Assembly: GCA_021234155.1 (NCBI GenBank)
Contig: JAJEKV010000012.1
Coordinates: 7,654,448-7,718,447, forward strand
DNA length: 64,000 bases
Source of the DNA: Isoetes taiwanensis
Lineage: Eukaryota; Streptophyta; Lycopodiopsida; Isoetales; Isoetaceae
Direction of reading: 5' to 3'
This document shows positions 37,653 to 46,944 of the stretch, piece after piece (position 1 is the stretch's first letter; every line of letters starts with the position of its first letter). The notes under the pieces were generated by a model that saw nothing but the letters and a program-made list of their open reading frames with translations, searched no databases and was not told where the DNA came from. The translations under genes were made by a program, and so were the position numbers.

Positions 37653-38648
37653 CTATCCCTTTGTGATTGTCGAGTAGGCCATGTGGCCTTTTTTCGCCTT
37701 TAGGTAAATATGCTCATCTCGGTCACACTTTTTGTCGAAGAATCTATGGTCTACATTCAGTTTAAATTTTTCCTTATGTACCATCTTTTCCATTCTTCCT
37801 GCTGCTATTTTTGCAGCGTGTTCTTGCTCTGGTGTAATGTCTCCTAGCATTAGCCAAGAGTCTCTACTGATTGGTGCCAGGGCTCCAAAGTTTTTAGTGC
37901 GCCATATGCCTGAGTTACAGAATAAAGCATGTCCTTCAACCAGCCTTTCTGGTATAATCGGAAAAAGCAGGCAATTGTGCAAGGTAAAACTGAATTCCTT
38001 GTCATCTTCCTCCTTTCCGCTTGCTGCCTTAGTGCTCATGGTCATCCTGTCCTCTTCAGATAAGAGTGACTCTCCGAATGGATCTTCTTCATCATCTTCA
38101 TGACCGTTTAGGATGCTCTTATTGCATACTGCATTGGCCAGACAGGAAACTTTTATTTTATTTGCTTTTTCTAAAGCTTTTACCCCTGAGAAGAATTGGC
38201 CCTTTGCTTGATCTTCCTCCATGGTCCAGTGGTATATTTTGCCAGGCAGAGTTTCATAAATTTCATCAATAATCTTTATGGCATCTTCCCATTCATTTCC
38301 TGCTTTGTTTATCCTTGGTACCATACTTAACCAATCATTAAAGCCAAGGTGAGATATGGCTGATAGATCTTCAGGTTTTCTTGCTGCTTCTTTTTCTATT
38401 AACAGCATATGCACTTTTGGATTTTTGATACAGCTTAGTAGAGTTTGCACTGCATAGCTGGGGCATGCAATCTTGCTGTTTTCGTATCCTATTGGTCCAA
38501 GGGCCTTGTTCCAGACTGGTGGTGCAAATTCCATATTACATTCCCCTTGAGTTTCATCTGTGTCCTGAATATGCAATCCAGCAATATTATTAGTACTATG
38601 TTCAGTATCCAAGTATTGCTCAGATATACCAAATAGATAGGATGTCAC
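37653..38648 (-). CDS. Unrecognised 331-codon ORF1 of the Penelope-like composite
   Basis: The longest uninterrupted frame in the element, same strand and upstream of the RT. The first codon of the open stretch is GTG at 38648, so the true start may be an exon joined at a CAG acceptor just upstream (about 38650) or the first ATG inside. Visible: an N-terminal part with PVWNKALGPIGYENSKIACP, a middle acidic patch (HEDDEEDPFGESLLSEEDR, near 38090), and a C-terminal part with LHNCLLFPIIPERL, RDSWLMLGDITPEQEHAAKI and a basic end. No transmembrane segment, zinc knuckle or RGG. I do not recognise the family. Its intactness beside a broken RT is notable. Confidence 0.55.
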   Translation of the reverse strand: MTSYLFGISEQYLDTEHSTNNIAGLHIQDTDETQGECNMEFAPPVWNKALGPIGYENSKIACPSYAVQTLLSCIKNPKVHMLLIEKEAARKPEDLSAISHLGFNDWLSMVPRINKAGNEWEDAIKIIDEIYETLPGKIYHWTMEEDQAKGQFFSGVKALEKANKIKVSCLANAVCNKSILNGHEDDEEDPFGESLLSEEDRMTMSTKAASGKEEDDKEFSFTLHNCLLFPIIPERLVEGHALFCNSGIWRTKNFGALAPISRDSWLMLGDITPEQEHAAKIAAGRMEKMVHKEKFKLNVDHRFFDKKCDRDEHIYLKAKKGHMAYSTITKG

Positions 38649-38678
38649 ACTGGTAAGACCAATGTAATGAAATTTCTA

Positions 38679-40846
38679 AAAAAAACCCGGAAACAACTAG
38701 TCTAGGCATCAACCCTACTAGCAGTTCAAGCTACATCAGTCAATCCATCAGTAGCCTTATCATTCTGTACTTCAGACGAGCAATCTGAAGACAGTACATC
38801 CTACTAAGGTCTAAAAGTCCCTTGACTTTAATAATTAGTTATAGTATTGGTCCTACAGACATAAAGATCTGCATATTCTACCTAAGGTCCATGCCCTTAG
38901 AAGTATTAACTTATACAAGCCTTTCTCTAAGCTTTCCATTTGAATCGTGCATTATATTCCGATTTTATAATTTTCGGTCTAGCTTTTCATATATCTTTGC
39001 AGACAGACTTTTTCTTAACTTTCAGTTGTCTTAATTTGCATGCACTTCCCTTTTTGCATGTCTTCATGCATGTGCATGGATGTATTAACTTTTAAAGTAA
39101 TAAAAAACTATAAGACAGATTGTTATTTCAGTCTATCCTTTTTTATTTTAAGTCACCTTTTCTTATCCATCTTTACATGGTTCTTTAACGTAGATACTGG
39201 ATGGTTTCCATATCTATTTTATTTAAAACAATACGAGTGTTGTTTTTTCCAACAAAAGGTCTTTAACATCTTCCTTATGTTATTTTACAGAAATAAGCTA
39301 TAAATCTGCTTTGCCATCCCTGAATTCCATAGCAAACAGAGATTTACATCTATTATGAGCCCAAAAAAGATTTTTTCCTTGTATTCATAGCAAAACTCCG
39401 GTACATAAGCTCCTATTTTCATTCATGATGACCATAAGTCTGAATACTTGAGTCATTTATATCAGCATATATCATTTATGTATTCTATACTTCAAGTCAT
39501 CAAAGTTAATCTGTGGATATTTAGTGCAAACAAAGAAAAACATATTTATGCAGATCTATGGTCATATCATTTGTAGAAAAAAAGACCCGAATCGTACTTA
39601 GGTAAACCGAACTATTGTTTTGTAAAGATAACTTTTAAGAAAAAGTAAACTTGAAGCAAACAAATTCTTCCCCTTAGCCATTTGTATGATCCTTGAAGTC
39701 TTTTTGAGCAAAGAACCAACCATAACACAAAAATAGCACAATGAGACTAGAAATACCCACGCACTGCAGCCAATCATGTATAAGTTAGCAATAATCTTGG
39801 TAACTATACAATGGGCCAAAAAGGTACTTTGGTATTTCTAGGCTCTTCGCCCCTTTTACCCATTGTACCTTTTTGCTCTTGATGAGTTAAAGCCTACTAA
39901 GAAATCGGGGAAATAGACACAAAGGCTAGAATCTATGATAATATAAACTGTGGTTTTTTTCTTTACTATATCTATCGACTACATGTCATTTTAGCTAGAT
40001 ACATTTCAATATAAGCAATATCGTGCATTTGAACTATATAGGGAAGGAGATCTCCTCGTTTTTAATCATCCGACAAATCATCATCATTTTTGTCATGGTC
40101 TGCCTTACCTTTGTATAAGGCTTAGTCTTCTTTTACAGACCCTCTATTCTCTCGTTATCCTCTTTCTAAAGAAAGTAGTTTTTTTTTAAATATGGGTTAT
40201 TCCAAACATACACGAAACTCTTCATCTTCCCAACCCCCATCTTCATTATATTATGCTCGGGATATAATGCTCCGTGACTTGTATTGTCTCTTTGAAAACT
40301 ACTAGGTCTTCTATTGTAGCCGCCTTTTGGCGGCAGAACCTCTATTTCCATCTCCATAGTCCGCTTGGGATCATATCCCCTTCCTCCACCTCTCTCGAGC
40401 CATATGTAAAGCTTTGAAATTTTCAATTTTTTGCACCACAATAGCTCCCTTTCTAAATCATCTTGAGGCGCATCATCCTCTTAGGAGTTGCCGCTCCTGA
40501 TATGCCATTATAATCAAAACCCATCTTCCTATGGGGATAGCTATTCATGGGAATCCTCCCTTAACGCTTGGCGGCATGCATGATCGCTCTGCTCAAAAAA
40601 TTTCTCCTTTGGGTCAAAGATTTTCTTAATCTAAGATATTTCATTAAATGCAATGGTTTTTCCCGTTCCCCTTAATATCTATGGGGTGGATATGTAGGTT
40701 TTTCATGTAATGCTTAGAATAGACCTTTTTATCTGAAGGAATTATTTCCTTTATATGAATCTGCCTTTATATTTTCACATCCCTATGGTATTTTTAGAGA
40801 TAATGTTTTTAAATATCAGCTTGTAATAGCCACATAAGTACAAATA
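38679..40846 (-). repeat. Pseudo-LTR copy B of the Penelope-like composite
   Basis: Partner of 32258-34421. From 38684 to about 39500 and from about 40600 to 40846 it appears the same as copy A base for base. Between them it carries dozens of small differences, mostly one- to four-base changes at CAG or CTG sites. The RGG-rich ORF is therefore broken here (best open part 40441-40166). A long A-run follows the right end. Confidence 0.9.
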
Positions 40847-40869
40847 AAAAAAAAAAAAAAAAAAAAAAA

Positions 40870-42050
40870 CCAATACATAAAACCTGAGTAACTATAATAT
40901 TATAGCATAATGTAATTTAATTACATACACTTTAAAAGCATATTATTTTAAAATTTATTAAGTTAACACGTTCGTTGATTTGCGCCTCTTCAGCTTCGAC
41001 GACGTTCTCTTGTGCAGGATGATTTATCTCATACGTGATGCCTTCTGCTTGCATGATTCCCGTTCGTGATGTTGAGCCTGGGCCTCGCCTGTTTCGTGCC
41101 ATTCGTCTCATTGTAATATGTTGAACTAATATCTACAATTAAAAAAAAAAAAGAATTGTTAATAACTAGTAATTTTAAACATAATATGAGTAACACAAGC
41201 AATAATATGAGTAATATGAATAATAATTGAATAATATGGTAGATATTTGGGAGGAAGGGTTACATTTTAATTTTCCAAGGTTAAAGGAAGGTTGACATTT
41301 CAATTTTTTAACAAAAATAGATAACGAAACATTGTTTCTTTCGACACTTTTGGAATTAGGGCAGGGTTAGGGTTTCAACATTCGAGATGGAAGCTGCATG
41401 CTTCAGGAGATGGTTTTGAGTGCCGGATTTCACTGTGGTCTTGCCAGAATCAGAGGTAAATCATGGTTCTGAGGCAAATCAGTTGTGTGGTGTTGGCAGA
41501 GCATGTGGTAGAGACCATTCTACAGCAGATCCAAACTGTTGGATCGATTTTTGAAGCATGAAGCGACCGATTTCAACAGACTTTATCTTCTTAGGGTTTG
41601 AAGCAAAGCCTAAAGCTGGCGGGTTGAAGGCAAATCAGTGGTAATGTGCCTGGCTTTGTTGCAGACGGCTGTGTGGCAATGAAAAAGTACCGGATTTAAG
41701 TTCCGGATTTGCCCCGGCATGCAGATTCTTGCTATGGCAGCCTAAATATCCAGGGCTCGAGTTCCGAACTAAGGGGCAAATGCTAAACAGAGGAAAAGTT
41801 GTGGAAGTTAAACAAAAAGAAAAACTGGAGGATCTGTCTCCATCTCCACTTTACCATGCTAAATTTTTGACTGCAGGTTTCGAATTCTGGAAAGTAACAC
41901 CAAATAACAAAACACTAAATCTGTAATGTTTAAAGAAGAAAAATGAAGAGGAAGAGCAGAATAACAACGGATCATTCATGAATATATGTGAAACAGAATG
42001 AAGAACGGTTCTTCTTCAAATAATATCTGCTCATGCTAATATCTAGTCTT
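40870..42050. other. Gene-free stretch
   Basis: AT-rich at first, then mixed composition. A 65-codon plus frame at 41729-41926 has no domain. No supported feature. Confidence 0.4.
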
Positions 42051-42260
42051 ATTGGCGGGACTTCTTGGGTGTTGTAGATGGTGATGGTCGGTTTGTACAG
42101 CAGTATAGTTGCAGTTTTTTTGTGAGTTTGTTGTGGAGTGTCGAGGTATCGCTGTCTCTTTGGGGCAGTTCTCCTTCCTCCTCACTTGCTTTGTTACATT
42201 ACCATTCTTTTAATATATTGATGACACAGTTCTTCAAAAAAAAAAAAAAAAAAAAAAAAA
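42051..42260 (+). mobile_element. Short poly(A)-tailed LINE 3' end
   Basis: These 210 bases match the last 200 bases of the LINE insertion ending at 63004, from TTGGCGGGACTTCTTGGG to ACACAGTTCTTCAAAA plus an A-run. It is a very short 5'-truncated copy of the same poly(A) LINE family. Target duplication not obvious. The two copies differ mainly at CAG-containing sites in the middle. Confidence 0.85.
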
Positions 42261-43339
42261 GATTAAAACTTAAAACATTGTTAGCAAATAAAAAAGAAAA
42301 GTCAAGCATACCACAACTGTTGAATGAGGACAGAGGAAGACGGATCAACAGGACGGATCGATAATACCACCACAAGAACTTTTGAGAGAAGAGAACTTTT
42401 CTGGTTTCATGCATATGATTGAGGAGGCCAAAATAACAACCGTTAGATTGTTGAAGCTAAAAAAGATCAACGCTCCAAAAAAGCCGCACTCTAAAAATAC
42501 TATTTAGTATGGCCCAATAAATACAGCACTAAAATCATAGGAAAACCATGCCAAAAAGCATACAAAATCACAAAAAAAAACCCATGTTATTCACATGCAA
42601 ATCCTGCAAGGTAGACAACAAGCTATCTTCTCTGCATGCAACATGGTATAAGCATGGGGATTTGAACCCCACCCCACTTATAAGAGTATCAGCCTGCTCG
42701 TCCAGCTGCTAAAAGATGCTTATGCCTCTATTCTTTGAAATGCCACTCCCTTAGAATGCATCTATACAAAAAAAATAGGCATCTAAGCAGGAGAAGGAGG
42801 AGAGTTTGAAAAAAAAAAAAGGGAACAGGGCAAAGAAATCCGTCATCCAAAAAAGATTGAATTGGAGAGGTTGGATATAGTAGCAATTCGAAAACAAAGG
42901 CTATGTTGTACTCCTTCTGAACCGTCTTATTTTTGCTGGAGTTTTTCTAGATTGGGATAAAACGAATAAGAACAACTAACTATGGTGGAGACATCATGTC
43001 TGCGGGAATATTTGTTTGAATTCGAAACATAACAAGATGCTCACGACCTCGTGGTCTAAGCACCACTGCAGCATCCAGAATTTGCTCTTGTGCATCGATA
43101 CCCTGCAACAGATCCTACCACATCACCCTGCCCTACCGCATGAAAATACCACAAAATAGATACCATTGGCTTCTACAAAGAGAAACTATAAAAAATAACA
43201 AACCATGAGATAATTGAAACCCTACAACCAAATTTCCGACGTCATTATTTTATGATTTTCACACATTCATACTTGCCAAAACCATAAAAAATCATAAGCG
43301 ATACCTGCCCCTTTTTTTAATACTCTCTCCAACTTTGTT
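42261..43339. other. Gene-free stretch
   Basis: AT-rich, several A-runs, no supported coding exon. Confidence 0.4.
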
Positions 43340-44810
43340 TGGTCTATATATTGACCAGCTAGAGGGTGTGACGATACGGCTCGTGACAGAGGGTTGGCTT
43401 ATTTAGCAAGGGGGTGGAGGGGCTCAGCTCATGCACCATATTGTCCGATAACTCATCCGCGTCGTGGACCTCCTAGCTCACACTCGGGTCGACATGCAAC
43501 AACACATTTGGATGCTCTGGACAATTTTTGCCAGGCTGCTGGAATGGGCGTGAATTTGGCTAAGACTAAGGTGCTCCTCATCTCGTCTTCACGTCAACCA
43601 AGATGCCCTCCTTCACTTATCAAGGACAGAGTGTGGAGGTTGTGCCCACCTATAAGTACCTAGGAGTGGAGTTCAATACTACCACGGTCTAAGACACTTC
43701 TATCCGGCAACGAGTGACGACAGGCTAGAAAGCTCTGTACACAATGCAGAAGACTAGCTACAAGACAGAGTTTTACGACTGGGCGCACCAATCGCACGTG
43801 TTTAGGGTCTTAGTAGAGCGTGTTCTTCTATATGGGATGGAGGTGTGGGGATCGGTGGTATCACTTGCCACATGGAATGACTTGGAGCAGGTTCAGAAGG
43901 CTTTTCTGGCCTGGGCATTTGGAGTGAAGTACGGTGCTGTATCAGATACTGCTGCAGGAGACCGATTTTTTGCCCTTGTTGCGGGTGGCACTAGAGCGTC
44001 ACCTCATATACTTTTATAAAGTGGTCAGTACGGACAACACTCGCCTCCCACACCTCGCTTATTCCATGGCAATGGGTCCACAATGCCTCAAAGCCTGTTG
44101 GAAGGAGAAGCGAGCTAATTGGCTCTCCAGATGGAATGTGCAGGAGCACATGTGCATATAGGTAGAAACTGAGGAGGATCACAATCACTTGAGGCAGTAT
44201 TTCGATACATGCTTCCTCGACAAGCTTTGGAATGTTGGGGCTTTGGAACAAGTAAAAACTGCACACTACAAAAGCTAGATCAATCCCATGCTTGAACGGG
44301 ATCCACAAGAGTACCTGCAGACATACTTACCTCTGAAGAAGTGCAGACTCATTTCGTCCATTTGCATAGGTGCTCATCGCCTTCGCATTGAGAGAGGCAG
44401 ATGAATCCGACAAGCACGAGAGGACAGGCTATGTCAGTGTTGCCAGCTGGGAGTTATGGAGGACGAGTGCCATACTCTCTAACACTGCCCAGCATTTGGA
44501 CCTATTAGGGCGCGCTATGACAAGTTGATTCTGCCTGACCAGCCACTCCATGTGATGCTACACACAACTTCAGTAGGGATACTGGGATCATATCTCTAGG
44601 AGGTGATGGATATGCGTGTCTTCTTGTGTACTCTAACACTTCATTGATATGTATCATTGTACAGTTTATCAATAGGCTTATTATTGCTAAGGTTTTTCCC
44701 TCGAAAACCCTTCGGGGCTGAATTCCTAGACAGTAATATGCCTATTGCACTCTCTCTTTATTTGGTCCCATAGGTTTATTGGGTTTCATGGACGATAAAA
44801 AATAAATTCA
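43340..44810 (+). pseudogene. LINE copy, ORF2 end plus hairpin 3' end
   Basis: The relic begins in the RT region: a DALDNFCQAAGMGVNLAKTK stretch near 43515 matches the segment after the F-ADD site. It continues with YKYLGVEF near 43655, LLYGMEVWGSVVSLATWNDL near 43830, RLCQCCQLGVMEDECHTL near 44425 and HVMLHTTSVGILGSYL near 44560. The 3' UTR hairpin TCGAAAACCCTTCGGGG is at 44701-44717, and the family end CCCATAGGTTTATTGGG to GACGATAAAA at 44767-44800. Stops and shifts throughout. Best-preserved copy of the family in the window. Confidence 0.85.
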
Positions 44811-44970
44811 ATTCAATCTTAGAAGATGACCACACCAACAATTTTTTTCAAATTTTTAGTATGGAATTGAATTTTTGAATTATGCATTTAAATTTTTAGA
44901 ATTATGCATATGTATGTATTGTATTGTGTTGTATATCGGACAGAAAGGCCTGCACAGGTTTAGGGTAGCT

Positions 44971-45345
44971 ATGGCGGCAGTGAAGAAAATGGTGTCGTCG
45001 GCCCAGGCTTTGCTGAAGAAACTAAAGGCACCATGGCAAATCACGGGCCCTACTGCTGGCCCTGAATACAAAGAACCCATTCCAGATATTACACTCTACC
45101 GCACCTTCTCTCCTGCCACCGCTCCTAAGCCTGTTTCAGTCCCTCGATCTGAACCTGAGCATGTTTATGATATCAAATATTTTGCTAGATCTACCCGGCG
45201 CACGGTATCTCAACAAGTTGTAAGAGAAATTGATCCTTCCAAGGATTCTGAGTTTGATGACCGTTTGCCTCCTTCCCCTCCAATTTTTGTTCTTGCACCT
45301 CGGGTGAAGTGTTCAGATATCCAAGGAGAGGGTTACCAAAAGTAA
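44971..45345 (+). CDS. Small conserved-looking basic protein, possibly mitochondrial
   Basis: A 124-residue frame from ATG at 44971 to TAA at 45343-45345. The start has a basic amphipathic helix (AAVKKMVSSAQALLKKLK), then PWQITGPTAGPEYKEPIPD, later HVYDIKYFARSTRR, a proline-rich part and GEGYQK at the end. The composition and the PEY and VYDIKY motifs look like a real conserved plant protein rather than chance. I think such small proteins occur as plant organelle complex subunits, but I cannot name the family. The frame is open upstream to 44875; a CCTGCACAG|G acceptor at 44949-44958 suggests a 5' UTR intron. It sits just after a dead LINE. Confidence 0.6.
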   Translation: MAAVKKMVSSAQALLKKLKAPWQITGPTAGPEYKEPIPDITLYRTFSPATAPKPVSVPRSEPEHVYDIKYFARSTRRTVSQQVVREIDPSKDSEFDDRLPPSPPIFVLAPRVKCSDIQGEGYQK

Positions 45346-46944
45346 AAGGTATGGGGACTTCTCAAAAAAAGAAAAAAAAAAAAGTAAAAAGATTTAAAGT
45401 TGAAGGATTAATTCTTTATTGTGTATTTGATTATTTTGTAACTGTAGATTTGTGGAAATGGAGGATAAACATTGAAGCTGGCTGCATGAATAGGATGTTC
45501 ACAGAATGATGTCACTGTTCATGTGATTCTCCATATTACATTTTGCTAATAAAATGGCAATTTTCTACAAAAATACAACATTTCAGTGCTTATCTATTGT
45601 TTGGATTCTTTATAATTTGAATTTAATGAGAGAACTTGCCTAATCCTTGATCAAAGTGATCGCTATGTTCATCTTGTTCTTGCCTTAGCGTGAGTAGCAT
45701 GATGCGTTAGTGCAGCCTTCTGCAGCGTTATGTCTGTTGGTGAAGAGATAGTGGGTTTTGCTTATTGAGCGTGGTAAATAAACTGCAATGAAAGCCAAGC
45801 ATGTTAAGGCTGAAGGGTTGTTGAGTTAAGAGGCTGATTGTTAAAAACCTTTGGAAAAGAATGCTCTAAAGAATAATGGGTGGCTTCTTTTATTGCATAC
45901 GATGCAGACCAGATAAGCTTGAAATCAATAGAAAGTTAAGAATGCATTTTCTTCTCCAGATTCTGTCTACTTAGACATATCTGTAGAGCATCTTGTATCA
46001 TACAAGCATTGGGAGATATTCTTTCCTGATTGTAGCTTTTACAACCAAATTCAAAATCATTTAAAGGTCCATTCTGTTTGATTGCAGTTTTACATCAGAT
46101 ACTTTGTCCATGTAATTGTTCCCAAAGGCATTTCGGTAAGTTCAAGGGCATTTGTAGTAATTTGAATAGAAGAGTCGTACATATAAATTGTGATCAATTT
46201 TGAAAAGTTTGGTAAACGCGCTAAAATCATCTAGTTATTGTATCCTAAGGGCATTTCAGAAATATCAACAAATATATAAAAGCTGGTTCTTTTTCAGAAA
46301 TACCAACAAATATATAAAAGCTGGTCTTTGATATAATAAACATGTCTTGTTTACTTTTCTAAATGAAGAATGGAGCAGGAATTTGTGAATGAGATACGGA
46401 AAACATGATACAGATCAGCGGACAGGTATATATCAAAACATCTTAAGCAACATAATCATTGCATGAATCTATGCAATGACTAGCCCTCTACGTAACTTAC
46501 ATATTCTAGCAAATGGGAGGCAGTGACAAATACGGCAGTGACAAATACTGTATACCTCTCACAATTAGGATGCTACTACAATCAGGCACCTCTGTGTATA
46601 GGTTATTGCCAAGGCTTTAACAGCAATGGTTTGCTATGACAATCCAGCACGTCTGTGTACAAAATTTTCCAAGGCTTTAACATCATTGGTTTTGTTTTCT
46701 CCCTTGGCAGTGTGTGCTTGATGTAGCTTCTCTGTATGCGCAGAGAGTTGGAAGGTCAATGGAAGCCCTCAACTATGACTCCAACAAAGTAGTCAACTAT
46801 TGGACGAAAATTGCTTATTTCATGACCATTCAAATACCCTCCACATCAACTATGTCTTCAACAGAGTAGTCAACTATGTTACAGCAATGCCCACAGCAAT
46901 TATGCTTCCAAACATGCAGCACCAAGTCCAGATAATAATCCACC
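45346..46944. other. Intergenic stretch between the small gene and the PPR gene
   Basis: No gene seen. Two small tandem duplications: a 36-base unit containing AACAAATATATAAAAGCTGG at 46253-46326, and a roughly 55-base unit containing CCAAGGCTTTAACA at about 46590-46692. The right part would hold the 3' end of the PPR transcript. Confidence 0.5.

Larger units (their letters stand above)
32258..40846 (-). mobile_element. Penelope-like element composite with 2.16-kb direct repeats
   Basis: A unique part of 4.26 kb is flanked by direct repeats at 32258-34421 and 38679-40846. On the minus strand the order is repeat B, ORF1 (38648-37653), reverse transcriptase (about 36605-34630), repeat A. Penelope-like elements commonly occur as partial head-to-tail tandems, producing such pseudo-LTRs. 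The RT has the features of this group rather than of LTR or LINE elements. No GIY-YIG endonuclease was found after the RT or in the repeats. A-runs sit at both repeat ends (32253-32264, 40843-40869). No target duplication was identified. Confidence 0.7.

Noticed and set aside
37732-38272. Plus-strand frames opposite ORF1 of the Penelope-like element
   Set aside because: Antisense shadows; composition and element orientation favour the minus strand.
32258-40846. Classical LTR retrotransposon or endogenous retrovirus-like interpretation
   Set aside because: No primer-binding site after the repeat, no gag knuckle, protease, RNase H or integrase, and the RT motifs are of Penelope type.
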